A DNA stretch of 64,000 nt from positions 1 to 64,000 of the forward strand of contig JAQUNC010000002.1 in the NCBI GenBank assembly GCA_028717805.1, read 5' to 3'. The stretch comes from Atribacterota bacterium (GTDB lineage Bacteria > Atribacterota > Phoenicimicrobiia > Phoenicimicrobiales > Stramentimicrobiaceae). A model generated the notes under the pieces. The model did not search any database, was not told the DNA's origin, and was given only the letters and a program-made list of their open reading frames with translations. The translations under genes were made by a program, and so were the position numbers. This document shows positions 37,999 to 48,686 of the stretch, piece by piece; within the stretch, counting starts at the first letter, position 1, and every line of letters starts with the position of its first letter.

Positions 37999-39472
37999 AC
38001 CTAACCTCCAATATATCCTTTATTTTTTGAGCAGTTTTTTCTCCAATCCCGGGAAGTTCTTTCAGTTCCTCAGTAGTGGCATTTCTGATATGGTCAATAC
38101 TTTTGAATTTAGATAAAAGCAGTTTTTTCTTTTCTTCTCCAATACCCGGAATAAAATCAATTAATGAATCTTTAATTATTTTACTCCGTAATTTTTTATG
38201 GTAACTTATAGCAAAACGATGTGCTTCATCCCTTATCCTCTGAATCAGAAAGAATACCTCAGAATTCCTGGGCAGTAAAATGGGTTCCTTTTCCCCGGGT
38301 TGAAACAGTTGTTCCTCTCTCTTGGCAAGGGAGACCAGATTTAGTGATAAATTCAATTCTTTTAATACCTTCGATATAATATTCAATTGACCTTTGCCCC
38401 CATCAATAAGTATTAAATCAGGCAGGCTCTCTTTTGGCAGATGATAATTGTCAAATCGTCTTTCTAAAACCTCTTTCATCATAGCATAATCATTGATTCC
38501 CTGTTTATATTTAATCTTAAAATGTTTATATTTCTTTTTATCAGGTATTCCACCCCGAAAAAATACCAGAGAGCCAACTGCAATTTTCCCCTGAATATTA
38601 GAAATATCATAGGCCTCTATGGATAAAGGCAATGTTGGTAGCTGTAAATATTCTTGTAAATCCCTAAGGACTTTCCGTAAAGAATCCTTATTTGTTCTCT
38701 CCCTGAGATAGAGATTTAATTTTCTCTGGTAAGATTTGCTTATTCTTTCCTGACTGATGACCTTTTCAATCATATTGACAGTATCTCTTATTTTGGCTGC
38801 CTTCTCATATAACATTAATTGAGCCGCAATTTTCATCTCCTGTCTTAAGTTCCTCAACAATGATTTATGTCTTCCAGACAATAAAAGACAACATTCTCTC
38901 ACATTTTTTCGGTATTCATCCTGTTCTATTTTTTTGGCGCAGGGTGCGGAACACAGACCAATTTGATAATCAAGGCAGGATTTCCCGGAATCATATTTCT
39001 GTTTACTACAATTTCTGATTTTAAAAATATATCTTAATTTTTGAACTGCTTTCCGGGTAGTTTCTACATCGGTAAAAGGACCATAATACAGTGCTTTCTT
39101 TTCAACAATTTTCCTACTTTTTCTAATCAAATGGATAGCAGGAAAAGAACTTGCTCTGGTAATTTGGATGAAAGGATAGCTTTTGTCATCTTTCAACTGA
39201 ATATTAAAATAAGGTTTATTTTTTTTGACCAATCTGCTTTCCAAAAGCAGTGCTTCCATTTCTGAAGCGGTAATAATATATTCTATATTATCAATCTGCT
39301 CAATCATTTGTTTTACCTTTACTGAGTGAGAATTACCCCTGTTGAAATAAGAACCAACGCGATTCCTCAGAGAATTAGCCTTTCCAATATAAATAATCTC
39401 ACCAGCACGGTTTTTAAATAGATATACCCCACTTTGTTCAGGCAGATTCCTAATCTTATCAATTATGTCCAT
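37976..39472 (-). CDS. uvrC: Excinuclease ABC subunit C, short form
   Basis: Makes the two incisions in nucleotide excision repair. The 498 residues have GIY-YIG (about 13-90: GVYLF, IIYIGKA), four cysteines C155, C166, C174 and C178 matching the iron-sulfur ligands, a UVR motif (about 205-240), the RNase H-like endonuclease with D289, D357 and H418, and tandem HhH (440-490). Compared with E. coli, C154 aligns with C155 but D399 with D289, so about 110 residues between the UVR motif and the endonuclease core are missing. Catalytic residues remain. ATG at 39472, with AGGAG about 8 bases upstream, overlaps uvrA by 14 bases; an upstream in-frame start is less likely. Confidence 0.93.
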   Translation of the reverse strand: MDIIDKIRNLPEQSGVYLFKNRAGEIIYIGKANSLRNRVGSYFNRGNSHSVKVKQMIEQIDNIEYIITASEMEALLLESRLVKKNKPYFNIQLKDDKSYPFIQITRASSFPAIHLIRKSRKIVEKKALYYGPFTDVETTRKAVQKLRYIFKIRNCSKQKYDSGKSCLDYQIGLCSAPCAKKIEQDEYRKNVRECCLLLSGRHKSLLRNLRQEMKIAAQLMLYEKAAKIRDTVNMIEKVISQERISKSYQRKLNLYLRERTNKDSLRKVLRDLQEYLQLPTLPLSIEAYDISNIQGKIAVGSLVFFRGGIPDKKKYKHFKIKYKQGINDYAMMKEVLERRFDNYHLPKESLPDLILIDGGKGQLNIISKVLKELNLSLNLVSLAKREEQLFQPGEKEPILLPRNSEVFFLIQRIRDEAHRFAISYHKKLRSKIIKDSLIDFIPGIGEEKKKLLLSKFKSIDHIRNATTEELKELPGIGEKTAQKIKDILEVRYDFKIQE

Positions 39473-42335
39473 GCCCTTTCTCCTGTAAAACAAGTTTGTC
39501 CTTATGGTAAGTTTCATTCAATACCTTTTTTAAAAATTGTCCAGTAAAAGAGACAGGATGATTAGCTATTTCTTCCGGTGTACCGCTAAAAACTATCTTT
39601 CCTCCCTCTTCACCACCACCAGGTCCTAAATCGATAATATGATCAGCAGATTTAATTACCTCCATATTATGTTCAATAACCAGTACTGTATTGCCTTGAT
39701 CAACCAATCTATTTAAAACATCTAATAATTTTCTGACATCATCAAAATGCAAGCCTGTGGTTGGCTCATCCAGCAGATATAATGTCCTGCCTGTACTTTT
39801 CTTACTTAACTCCTTAGCTAATTTTACCCTTTGTGCTTCTCCTCCTGAGAGGGTAGTAGCTGATTGCCCTAATTTAATATAGCCTAAACCAACATCGATG
39901 AGGGTTTGTAGACCCTTTTTTATTTTAGGAATATTTTCAAAAAATTGCTTACACTCCTCCACAGTCATATCCAATACCTGGGCAATGTTCTTATCTCGAT
40001 ATTTTATCTCCAGGGTTTCCCTGTTAAACCTTTGTCCCTTACATACTTCACAGGGAATATATACATCGGGAAGGAAGAACATTTCAATTTTCACTATTCC
40101 AGCACCTTCACAAGACTCACACCTTCCCCCCTTGACATTAAAGCTAAATCTTCCCGGTAGATACCCTCTCATTCTAGCAGCACTGGTTTTAGCAAATAAC
40201 TCTCTAATAGGAGTAAAAATACCGGTATAAGTGGCAGGATTAGAACGCGATGTTTTGCCAATAGGAGACTGGTCTATGATAATTACCTTATCAATATTTT
40301 CAATGCCCTCCAGTCGATCGTAGTCTCCGGGTCTAACCCTACTGTGATACAATTCTCTCAGTAAAGCCTTGTACAATATCTCTTCAATTAAAGTACTTTT
40401 CCCCGAACCGGAAACTCCGGTAATACAGTTAAATTTACCAAGAGGTATGCTGACATCCATATTTTTTAAGTTATGCTGCCTGGCACCAATTATTTTGATG
40501 CTTTTTCCGTTGCCCAAGCGCCTCTTTAGCGGAACTGGTATCTGGCATTTATCACTTAAATATTGACCGGTTATCGAAGATTGGTTAGCCATGATATGTT
40601 CTTCTTTTCCCACAGCTACAACATAACCACCATGTATTCCCGCACCAGGTCCTAAATCCACAATGAAATCTGCAGCTCTAATCGTTTCCTCATCGTGTTC
40701 AATTACAATAACTGTGTTACCCTGATCCCTTAACTGTAGCAATGTTTTTAATAATTTACTATTGTCCCTCTGATGTAATCCAATAGAAGGCTCATCCAGA
40801 ATATATAGAACTCCAGTTAAACTAGAACCAATCTGGGTGGCTAATCTGATTCTCTGATTCTCACCACCAGCAAGGGTTGAGGAAGATCGGGAAAGAGTTA
40901 TATAATCCAGACCAACATTCATTAAAAATTTTAATCTATTTAATATCTCTTTTCTAATCTGTCTGGAAATCTCTGCTTCTCTCTCTAATAAATTAAGATT
41001 TTCAAAAAAATAAACCAGTTCTTTGACAGTCATATCGGCAAGATCGGCAATGGAATAATCTGCAATTTTTACCATTAAACTTTCTGGTCGAAGTCTCTTT
41101 CCTTTACAGACCAGACAATTATTCATAGTCATAAATTTTTGAATCTCAGAACGAATATATTCAGATTTAGTCTCTCGATATCTTCTCTTTAAATTATTTA
41201 TAACTCCTTCAAATTCATTCTGATGTATCCAGGAATTGCCTTCCTCTAAATCATGGTATTCAAAGGATATTTTAGTATTTCCAGAGCCATAAAGTAAGAC
41301 CTTCTGCTGCTCTTCAGTTAATTTATGAAAAGGAGTAGATAATTTGAATCCATAATGCTTTGCAACTCCAAGTAAAATATGATACAAATACCTTCCCTTA
41401 ATAAAACCCCAGGGTACCAAGGCGCCATCTAATATTGATTTTTCTTTATCTGGTACTACCAGGTCAGGATCAAATTCCATTTTAAAACCCAGTCCACTAC
41501 AATTGGGACAGGCACCATAAGGACTATTAAAAGAAAAAATGCGAGGAGTAATTTCTGGTAAGCTAATTCCGCAATAAGGGCAGGAAAACTTCTCACTAAA
41601 GATATATTCCCTATCCTGCTCATCCAGAATTATTACTAAGCCATCACTTAGATGTAATGCTGTTTCGACAGAATTGCTTAATCTACTTTTAATTTCAGGT
41701 TTTATTATTAGGCGGTCAACAACCACATCAATGGTATGCATCTGGTAACGAGCGAGATTAAAATCATCATCTACATCAACCATTTTACCGTCAATCCGCA
41801 ATCTGATAAATCCTTTCTTCCTGATATCATCAATAATCTGCTTATGTTCTCCCTTTTTTGATCTTATAATTGGTGATAATATTTTTATTCTGGTGTTATA
41901 AGGAAAATTCATTATCTGATCTATGATCTGATCAATGCTCTGTTTGGTTATTCTTCTTCCACAACCAGGACAATGGGGAATTCCGATTCTGGCATATAGT
42001 AAACGCAAATAATCATAAATTTCGGTAACAGTTCCTACCGTGGAGCGGGGATTCTTGCTCGCCTTTCTTTGGTCAATTGAGATTGATGGTGACAATCCTT
42101 CAATATAATCTACATCTGGTTTATCTATCCTCTCTAAAAACTGCCGAGCATAAGACGATAGGGATTCTAAATAACGTCTTTGACTCTCAGCGTAGATAGT
42201 ATCAAAAGCCAGCGATGATTTTCCAGAACCGCTTAATCCGGTAATAACAATAAGCTTATTACGTGGTAGGCTTAAAGAAATATTTTTTAAATTATGTTCT
42301 CGGGCACCTTTTATAACAATCTTATTTCTTCCCAT
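39459..42335 (-). CDS. uvrA: Excinuclease ABC subunit A
   Basis: Damage-sensing ATPase of nucleotide excision repair. The 958 residues are full length. Two ABC ATPase halves have Walker [14 protein letters not shown] (near 31) and [13 protein letters not shown] (near 640), with ABC signatures LAGGENQRI and LSGGEAQRV. Zinc modules appear as CPYC...CPNC and CESC...CEVC. It lies between uvrB and uvrC; the overlap with uvrC shows a uvrA-uvrC operon, while 296 bases with a repeat element lie between uvrB and uvrA. Confidence 0.97.
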   Translation of the reverse strand: MGRNKIVIKGAREHNLKNISLSLPRNKLIVITGLSGSGKSSLAFDTIYAESQRRYLESLSSYARQFLERIDKPDVDYIEGLSPSISIDQRKASKNPRSTVGTVTEIYDYLRLLYARIGIPHCPGCGRRITKQSIDQIIDQIMNFPYNTRIKILSPIIRSKKGEHKQIIDDIRKKGFIRLRIDGKMVDVDDDFNLARYQMHTIDVVVDRLIIKPEIKSRLSNSVETALHLSDGLVIILDEQDREYIFSEKFSCPYCGISLPEITPRIFSFNSPYGACPNCSGLGFKMEFDPDLVVPDKEKSILDGALVPWGFIKGRYLYHILLGVAKHYGFKLSTPFHKLTEEQQKVLLYGSGNTKISFEYHDLEEGNSWIHQNEFEGVINNLKRRYRETKSEYIRSEIQKFMTMNNCLVCKGKRLRPESLMVKIADYSIADLADMTVKELVYFFENLNLLEREAEISRQIRKEILNRLKFLMNVGLDYITLSRSSSTLAGGENQRIRLATQIGSSLTGVLYILDEPSIGLHQRDNSKLLKTLLQLRDQGNTVIVIEHDEETIRAADFIVDLGPGAGIHGGYVVAVGKEEHIMANQSSITGQYLSDKCQIPVPLKRRLGNGKSIKIIGARQHNLKNMDVSIPLGKFNCITGVSGSGKSTLIEEILYKALLRELYHSRVRPGDYDRLEGIENIDKVIIIDQSPIGKTSRSNPATYTGIFTPIRELFAKTSAARMRGYLPGRFSFNVKGGRCESCEGAGIVKIEMFFLPDVYIPCEVCKGQRFNRETLEIKYRDKNIAQVLDMTVEECKQFFENIPKIKKGLQTLIDVGLGYIKLGQSATTLSGGEAQRVKLAKELSKKSTGRTLYLLDEPTTGLHFDDVRKLLDVLNRLVDQGNTVLVIEHNMEVIKSADHIIDLGPGGGEEGGKIVFSGTPEEIANHPVSFTGQFLKKVLNETYHKDKLVLQEKGHGHN

Positions 42336-42384
42336 TTTTCTGTAAACTCCATTTTTGTAATGTGCATGCCTATTGCATCATAAA

Positions 42385-42612
42385 TAAGTATATCCGTATA
42401 TAGTATACCAATATACTGTAAAAATTATGTTGTGTGATTAGTATTTAGTATTTAGTGATAAGTGATTAGTTTCACCAGTTTAAAGTTTTCCGTTTTCGGT
42501 TTTCAGCTTTTCGTAAAAAATAATAATATTTAATTCTTATTGTTTTCGCTTACTCATTACTTGTACTATATATATTTTCTTCACTTAAAACAGAATACGT
42601 TATATAGTATAC
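42385..42612. repeat. Intergenic repeat element, copy C (uvrA-uvrB gap)
   Basis: The core TTTTCCGTTTTCGGTTTTCA then GCTTTTCGTAAAAAATA (about 42486-42522) matches copy B closely, and it is followed by AATTCTTATT and CTTACTCATTACT like copy A. Near both ends are GTATATAGTATAC (42396-42408) and TTATATAGTATAC (about 42600-42612), so the unit may be about 220 bases with half-palindromic ends. No reading frame. It stands upstream of uvrA. Confidence 0.6.
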
Positions 42613-42631
42613 TTCAATCCCGGGTATTTAG

Positions 42632-44632
42632 TTATTTAAAAATCAGTCTCTCTCGCTTCAGTCTTTTAATTTCATCCCTTAACAAGGCTGCTCTTTCAAA
42701 ATCAAGCTCTTTTGCTGCTTGATTCATCTCACCTTGCAAGGATTTTATTAAGGCACTCAGGCTACTCTTGGGCAAATATTTTGTCTTTCCCTCACTCACC
42801 TTATCTTCCCTATCAATTTCTTCATCCTGATCCAAATCTTCAAAATAAATCATATCATCAATAGGTTTTTGAATAGTCTGGGGAATAATATTATTTTTGT
42901 GGTTAAATTCTAACTGTATCTTTCTTCTACGATTAGTTTCTGATATAGCTCTTTGAATAGAACTAGTCACCTTATCACAATATAGGATAACTGTGCCATT
43001 AATATTCCGGGCAGCTCTACCCATAGTCTGAATCAGGGAGGTTTCTGAACGTAAGAAACCTTCTTTGTCTGCATCAAGAATGGCTACTAATGACACTTCG
43101 GGTAAATCCAAGCCCTCTCTTAATAGATTAACGCCTACCAGTACGTCAAATTTACCTTCCCTTAGATCTTTTAAAATTTTAATCCTTTCAATGGTACCAA
43201 TCTCGGAATGGAGATATCTAACCTTAATATTGATTTCCTGTAGATATTCAGCTGTACTTTCAGCCATCATTTTGGTCAGAGTTGTGACTAGCACCCTTTC
43301 CTTCTGATAAACTCTCTTTTTAATTTCAGCAATTAAATCATCAATCTGAAATTGAGCTGGTCTTATTATTACTTCCGGATCCACCAGTCCGGTAGGTCTT
43401 ATTATCTGCTCCACAATCTGATAGCTTTTATTCATTTCGTACCTTCCCGGTGTAGCAGATACAAATAATGCCTTTTCCAGATATTTCTCAAATTCATGAA
43501 ATACCAATGGCCGATTATCATAAGCAGAAGGTAATCTAAATCCAAATTGTACCAGGCTATCCTTTCTAGATTTATCTCCAGCATACATTCCTCTTAACTG
43601 AGGTATGGTCACATGTGATTCATCAATCAGAATAAAAAATGGTCTGGGGAAATAATCCAGCAATGTAGCTGGTGGTTCACCCGGCTTTCTTCCGCTTAAA
43701 TGTCTGGAATAATTTTCAACACCAGTACAATAACCGAATTGAGATAGCATCTCCAGATCATATTTTGTTCTTTGTTCTAACCTTTCAGCTTCCAGCAACT
43801 TCTTCTTTTTTTGAAAATAATCCAATCTATCTGCTAATTCTATTTTAATTGTTTTAATTGCTTCTTCTAATCTTTTCTGGGGAGTAACAAAATGTTTTGC
43901 TGGATATATAGTAATCTTTTCTTTCCTTTCAATATTATGTCCGGTTAAGGGGTTAATTTCATGAATTGCCTCTATATTGTCTCCATAAAATTCAATTCGG
44001 AAGGCATTTTCCAGATAGGCTGGGAATATATCTAAAATATCTCCCCTTACTCGAAAATGACCTCTTTGAAATTCGATATCATTCCGTTCATATTGTATGT
44101 CTATTAATCTTTTTGTTACCTCTTCTAACTCCAATTGCTGATTCTCTTCTAATAATACAACCAGCTGAGAAAAATCAGTGGGAGAACCAAGACCATAGAT
44201 ACAGGAAACACTGGACACTATAATAACATCATTTCTTTCCAGCAAAGAAGCAGTTGCCAATAAGCGTAATCGATCAATTTCTTCATTTATGGAGGCGTCC
44301 TTTTCAATATAGGTATCAGTCCTGGGAATATATGCTTCTGGTTGATAATAATCGTAATAACTGACAAAATAACCTACTGCATTATTAGGGAAAAACCGTC
44401 TGAATTCACTGCAAAGCTGAGCTGCCAGTGTTTTATTATGAGAAATAACCAGGGTCGGTAATTGTAAATACTGAATGATATTAGCCATAGTGTATGTTTT
44501 CCCTGAACCAGTAACACCGAGTAAGGTCTGGATGTCTTTCCCTTCCTGAAAACCCTGGCATATTTTCAGAATGGCTTCTGGTTGATCCCCCTGGGGAGAA
44601 TAGTCAGATATGATTTGAAATTTTCTGCTCAT
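42632..44632 (-). CDS. uvrB: Excinuclease ABC subunit B
   Basis: Helicase-like damage-verification subunit. The 666 residues hold Walker [15 protein letters not shown] (near 40), the damage-probing beta-hairpin [16 protein letters not shown] in motif II, motif [11 protein letters not shown], and the C-terminal UVR motif [16 protein letters not shown], which contacts UvrC. It is the first uvr gene of the block on this strand. A possible extended -10 promoter lies about 270 bases upstream. Confidence 0.97.
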   Translation of the reverse strand: MSRKFQIISDYSPQGDQPEAILKICQGFQEGKDIQTLLGVTGSGKTYTMANIIQYLQLPTLVISHNKTLAAQLCSEFRRFFPNNAVGYFVSYYDYYQPEAYIPRTDTYIEKDASINEEIDRLRLLATASLLERNDVIIVSSVSCIYGLGSPTDFSQLVVLLEENQQLELEEVTKRLIDIQYERNDIEFQRGHFRVRGDILDIFPAYLENAFRIEFYGDNIEAIHEINPLTGHNIERKEKITIYPAKHFVTPQKRLEEAIKTIKIELADRLDYFQKKKKLLEAERLEQRTKYDLEMLSQFGYCTGVENYSRHLSGRKPGEPPATLLDYFPRPFFILIDESHVTIPQLRGMYAGDKSRKDSLVQFGFRLPSAYDNRPLVFHEFEKYLEKALFVSATPGRYEMNKSYQIVEQIIRPTGLVDPEVIIRPAQFQIDDLIAEIKKRVYQKERVLVTTLTKMMAESTAEYLQEINIKVRYLHSEIGTIERIKILKDLREGKFDVLVGVNLLREGLDLPEVSLVAILDADKEGFLRSETSLIQTMGRAARNINGTVILYCDKVTSSIQRAISETNRRRKIQLEFNHKNNIIPQTIQKPIDDMIYFEDLDQDEEIDREDKVSEGKTKYLPKSSLSALIKSLQGEMNQAAKELDFERAALLRDEIKRLKRERLIFK

Positions 44633-45017
44633 AGAATAAGCCTTTCTCTTTAATTTGCTTTACTACCAAATAATAAATAAATATTTTTCTCACTCTCCCA
44701 ATTCCGAGCAAGCAAAAAATATCTAATCCCATTCCAAACAGAAGATGGTCAAAGGGACTAATTCTCCTCTAATCCCTCTTCTATATTTTTTTACACTTCA
44801 GCGTTAGATAAAACTTTCTCTGACCATCCGGTTATCATAGAATTTAAATATCGTCTTAAAAAACCTTTTTAGAGTAATGGGATTTTTAGTAATTCCAATG
44901 CTCTAAATTATACCACAAGCTATAACTCAATCAGGGTATCTATCTGAAAAATGAAGAAAAGGAGCCAAATTAGGCAAACAATTCAGCTACCTAAAAAGAT
45001 AGGGCTAAATTCTAAAA
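44633..45017. other. Gap between uvrB and coaE (385 bases)
   Basis: No gene. On the minus strand TGGTATAAT (complement of 44907-44915) is an extended -10 box that could drive uvrB. Right at its expected start point, a 14-bp hairpin with one mismatch (about 44873-44906; AGAG...CTCT arms) would form at the 5' end of the transcript. I see no LexA-type box with confidence. Confidence 0.4.
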
Positions 45018-45641
45018 TCAATTCTCTTCTGCAAGTGATTTTTTTAATTCTTGCCATAAATGCCGTACCTGTTTTTTAGTTTGGACAAGGGAAAAGCAAT
45101 TATTAATGACATAGTCTGCTTGCTGAAGCTTTTCTTCCATAGGCATCTGGGATTCAATTCTCTTTATAGCATCTTCCTCAGTGAGACTATTCCTGATTAG
45201 AAGTCTCTTTAATTGTTCTTCCCGGCTGAGATATACCACAATTATCTTATTCATCATATATTCTAGATGAGCTTCAAATAATAGCGGCGCTTCAATAATA
45301 CAGATTAACTCTTTATTACCATTATTCCTCATCTGGTTAATTTTCATATTTATAATTGCTGTAACTTCCGGATGAGTTATTTTATTTAATATTTCTAATT
45401 TTTCTTTATCCGCAAAAACGATCCTGGCTAATTCTCTGCGATTAATCTCCCGATTATCATACAATATCTCTTTACCAAAATACTCCACAATATTTTGCCA
45501 GGCTTTTTCTCCCGGACGAACGATTGTACGGGCAATCTCATCAGCATCAATTACCTGTGCTCCTAATTGTTTAAACATTTCAGCAACGGTTGATTTTCCA
45601 GAGACAATTCCACCTGTTAAGCCAACTATTAGCATCTTCAA
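45018..45641 (-). CDS. coaE: Dephospho-CoA kinase
   Basis: Last step of coenzyme A synthesis: phosphorylates the 3'-OH of dephospho-CoA. The 207 residues have P-loop GLTGGIVSGKSTVAEMF, the DADEIAR motif, and the conserved PLLFEAHLE. The reported start is TTG (with GAGAGG 9 bases upstream); the ATG two codons later is also possible. It lies 42 bases downstream of polA on the same strand, an order (polA-coaE) common in Firmicutes and other bacteria. Confidence 0.95.
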   Translation of the reverse strand: MKMLIVGLTGGIVSGKSTVAEMFKQLGAQVIDADEIARTIVRPGEKAWQNIVEYFGKEILYDNREINRRELARIVFADKEKLEILNKITHPEVTAIINMKINQMRNNGNKELICIIEAPLLFEAHLEYMMNKIIVVYLSREEQLKRLLIRNSLTEEDAIKRIESQMPMEEKLQQADYVINNCFSLVQTKKQVRHLWQELKKSLAEEN

Positions 45642-45683
45642 GAGATTAAACCTCTCTTTTTAAGAAAATTTACCCATTCTCCA

Positions 45684-48359
45684 TTACAGGTCTCCCCAGT
45701 GGTAACCATTCTTAAAATTCACTTTTAATGGTATATCCAGATGTAAACAATTCTCCATGATATCTTTAATTATAGCCTGTCTCATTTCCAACTCTGATTC
45801 TGGGATTTCAAAAATTAGTTCATCGTGAATTTGTAAAATTAAACCGCTGCATAGATTTAATCTCTCCATTCTGGTGTTTATTCCAATCATAGCTATTTTA
45901 ATTAAATCTGCTGCTGTACCCTGTATGGGGGTATTAATAGCGGTTCGTTCGTAAAATTCTCTGATTGATTTATTGGGGCTATCAATACCATTCAGATACC
46001 TGATTCGATTTAACATAGTTTTGACATACTTATCTTTTCTGGCAAGCTCAATCTGCTCGTTAATATATTCTTTTACCCTATGATATCTCTGAAAATAGGC
46101 TTCAATATATTGCTCTGCATATTCTCTGCTTATTCTGAGATTATTGGCTAAACCATAACTACTCATGCCATAAATAATCCCGAAATTAATAGTCTTAGCA
46201 ATTCTTCTCATCTCCTCACTGACCAGATTTAAATCAATATTAAATAATTGTGCTGCCGTATAGGCATGAATATCATTTCCCTTTAAGAATGCCTCCCTTA
46301 AACTCTCATCTTGAGATAAATGTGCCAGAATTCTCAACTCAATCTGGGAATAATCTGCAGATAAATAAATATTCCCTTCCTCGGCAATAAAAGCATTCCT
46401 GATAGCCCGACCCAGTTCCGTCCGTACCGGTATATTCTGTAAATTAGGATTGTTGCTACTTAATCTTCCGGTTGAAGTGCCGGTTTGATTAAAACAAGTA
46501 TGAATCCTACCGGTTTGAGGATTTATTAACCGTGGCAATTTATCAATATAGGTATTCTTTAATTTCTCCAATTCACGATAATCAAGTATTTTAGCTACAA
46601 CTTCATGCTTTTCAGATAATTCCAATAAAACCTGTGCATCAGTTGAATAGCCTGTCTTAATTTTTCTTACAGTGGGAAGTTTCAATTTTTCAAATAAAAC
46701 TTGACTTAACTGTTTGGGTGAATTTAAATTGAATTCACCACCAGCTAAATTAAAAATATCTGTCTTAATTTCAGCTATTTTCTGGGAAAATTGCTGGGAC
46801 ATCTTCTTTAAAAAGATGGTATCCAGCTTGATTCCCCTTTTTTCCATCTGGTAAATTACTCTAACCAGAGGGAGTTCAATATCCAGATAAAGTTTATCCA
46901 GATCATTTTTAGAGAGTTGTTCCCATAATATCGTTTTTAAGGATAATAATGATTGGGTCTGCCAACATATTTCCTGTTCCTGGTCAGCGAAATGTTTTTC
47001 CGGCCCGCCATCCTTTTCAGTATCACTCTCTTTGATTAAGTAATCCTGTATTATTTTGGTCAAACTGTAATCTTGCTGGGAGGGATTTAATAAATAGGAA
47101 GCTATCTTAATATCAAAGTAAGGAAACTGGAAAAAATCAATATCATTATATAAATAAGCCCAGGAATTCTTCAAATCAAAGCCGATCTTCTCAATCTTTC
47201 CATCCTGAAATAACTCCCTTAACTTGCTTAATATTAATTCCCTGGAAAGATATTTATCTGTTCCTATTAGTACATCATTGCTATTAATTCTTAATAAAAA
47301 TGATTCATCCAGAAGGCTAATGACAATACCTTTAAGCAATTTATGAGAAGCTGACTGATATGTCTCTAATAAAAACGAAAGATAACCTGCTAATTTAATC
47401 TTCTGGCATAATTTTATTAACTGCTCTTCATTTAAAATTTCCTTATATACTACTATACTCTTTTTTATTTCTTTACTATTTTCCCCTTTATGAGGAATCT
47501 TCTCTATCAACTTTTTAAATTCATATTTTTGAAACAAGTCTCTAATTTGTCCATAGTCTGGTCCGGTATAAGCAATTCTGGGTAATTTCAAATCAATATC
47601 AACATCTCTCTTAATCATAGCTAATTTTTTACTTAATCTAGCTTGCTCTTCATATTGGAATATTTTCTCTCTGATGGACTTATTTTCTATCTGGTGAGAA
47701 TTTTTAATTATTTCTTCCAAACTACCGTATTGCTGGATTAGTTTTTGAGCGGTTTTTTCTCCAATCCCAGGAACTCCTGGTATATTATCAGACGGGTCTC
47801 CTTTGAGACCTATGTAATCGGGAATAAAATGAGGAGAGAAGCCAAGCATCTTTTCAATAGATGCCAGGTGATGTTGTTTCACCTGAGTTACTCCTTTTTG
47901 CATCAATAATATTTCTGTATCTTTATCTGCCAGTTGTAATAAATCCCGGTCACCGGTAACAATAACCGGCTTATATTCACTATCTTTTATTTTCTGAACT
48001 ATAGTGCCAATAATGTCATCAGCTTCATACTCTTCAATTTCAACTGACGGAATATTAAATTTTTGCACGATTTCTTTAATAATAGGCAATTGTTCAATTA
48101 ATTCCGGAGGCATTTTTTCTCTCTGGGCTTTATACTGGTCATACTGTTTATGGCGAAAGGTTGGTTTAGGAGTATCAAAGGCAATTATGAGACCATCCGG
48201 TTTTTGTTCTTCTAATAATCTTAATAATACCAGGGTAAAGCCATAGGCAGCATTAATAAGCTGCCCATAGGAAGTTGTTAACCTGGGTAAGGCAAAAAAA
48301 GCACGATATATTAATCCCTGTCCATCAATTAAAAATAATTTTTTGATCTTTTTTATCAT
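45684..48359 (-). CDS. polA: DNA polymerase I
   Basis: Repair and Okazaki-fragment polymerase. The 891 residues have an N-terminal 5'-3' exonuclease (1-290: DGQGLIYRAFFALP, EADDIIGT, GDRDLLQLAD), a middle domain, and a C-terminal family A polymerase with motif A DYSQIELRILAHLS, motif B RRIAKTINFGIIYGMS and motif C QIHDELIFEI. In the middle domain the FDTET-like acidic motif of a proofreading exonuclease is absent (LSFLLETYQ instead), so 3'-5' activity is probably lost, as in Bacillus and Taq enzymes. It lies upstream of coaE and divergent from tRNA-Leu. Confidence 0.97.
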   Translation of the reverse strand: MIKKIKKLFLIDGQGLIYRAFFALPRLTTSYGQLINAAYGFTLVLLRLLEEQKPDGLIIAFDTPKPTFRHKQYDQYKAQREKMPPELIEQLPIIKEIVQKFNIPSVEIEEYEADDIIGTIVQKIKDSEYKPVIVTGDRDLLQLADKDTEILLMQKGVTQVKQHHLASIEKMLGFSPHFIPDYIGLKGDPSDNIPGVPGIGEKTAQKLIQQYGSLEEIIKNSHQIENKSIREKIFQYEEQARLSKKLAMIKRDVDIDLKLPRIAYTGPDYGQIRDLFQKYEFKKLIEKIPHKGENSKEIKKSIVVYKEILNEEQLIKLCQKIKLAGYLSFLLETYQSASHKLLKGIVISLLDESFLLRINSNDVLIGTDKYLSRELILSKLRELFQDGKIEKIGFDLKNSWAYLYNDIDFFQFPYFDIKIASYLLNPSQQDYSLTKIIQDYLIKESDTEKDGGPEKHFADQEQEICWQTQSLLSLKTILWEQLSKNDLDKLYLDIELPLVRVIYQMEKRGIKLDTIFLKKMSQQFSQKIAEIKTDIFNLAGGEFNLNSPKQLSQVLFEKLKLPTVRKIKTGYSTDAQVLLELSEKHEVVAKILDYRELEKLKNTYIDKLPRLINPQTGRIHTCFNQTGTSTGRLSSNNPNLQNIPVRTELGRAIRNAFIAEEGNIYLSADYSQIELRILAHLSQDESLREAFLKGNDIHAYTAAQLFNIDLNLVSEEMRRIAKTINFGIIYGMSSYGLANNLRISREYAEQYIEAYFQRYHRVKEYINEQIELARKDKYVKTMLNRIRYLNGIDSPNKSIREFYERTAINTPIQGTAADLIKIAMIGINTRMERLNLCSGLILQIHDELIFEIPESELEMRQAIIKDIMENCLHLDIPLKVNFKNGYHWGDL

Positions 48360-48546
48360 CTCTAATACTCTTATTATTTATAAATAAACAATTATCCCGC
48401 TTAGCAGGTGGCTCTATTAATCCTAAAACAATACCTACCAAGAAAGTGGTTTTTAATAAAACAAAAAGATATAAAATTTTACCTATTATTGAGATATCAC
48501 CACAAATAAAACTAACAGAACTATTTTTTTATTAATAGTCATTAGC

Positions 48547-48575
48547 TTGACATTGATAATAGTCTAATCTATAAT
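48547..48575 (+). promoter_or_regulatory. Consensus promoter of tRNA-Leu
   Basis: TTGACA (48547-48552), 17 bases, TATAAT (48570-48575): a perfect match to the sigma-70 consensus. The start point would be near 48582, 12-13 bases ahead of the mature tRNA. It is also the clearest promoter in the window and shows that the -35/-10 code here is the standard one. Confidence 0.88.
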
Positions 48576-48594
48576 TTTTAAGATACTTTTTAAC

Positions 48595-48683
48595 GCCGAA
48601 GTGGCGAAATTGGTAGACGCACTGGACTCAAAATCCAGCGAGCCTCACAGCTCATGTCGGTTCGACTCCGACCTTCGGCACCA
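48595..48683 (+). tRNA. tRNA-Leu (anticodon CAA)
   Basis: An 89-base class II tRNA with encoded CCA. Acceptor GCCGAAG pairs with CTTCGGC. The anticodon stem CTGGA/TCCAG encloses loop CTCAAAA with anticodon CAA, reading TTG. A long variable arm GAGC/GCTC and a T arm TCGG-TTCGACT-CCGA are present. It has its own consensus promoter. The CCA ends 3 bases from the convergent dnaE stop, so its transcript must run into dnaE; a T5 run lies at about 48691-48695. Confidence 0.97.
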
Positions 48684-48686
48684 TAT

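Noticed and set aside
48360-48546. Small membrane-protein frame on the minus strand (…KTTFLVGIVLGLIEPP…) upstream of polA
   Set aside because: No standard start codon in frame, it continues in frame across the polA start region, and a competing short frame overlaps it. It may be a fossil, but the support is too thin.
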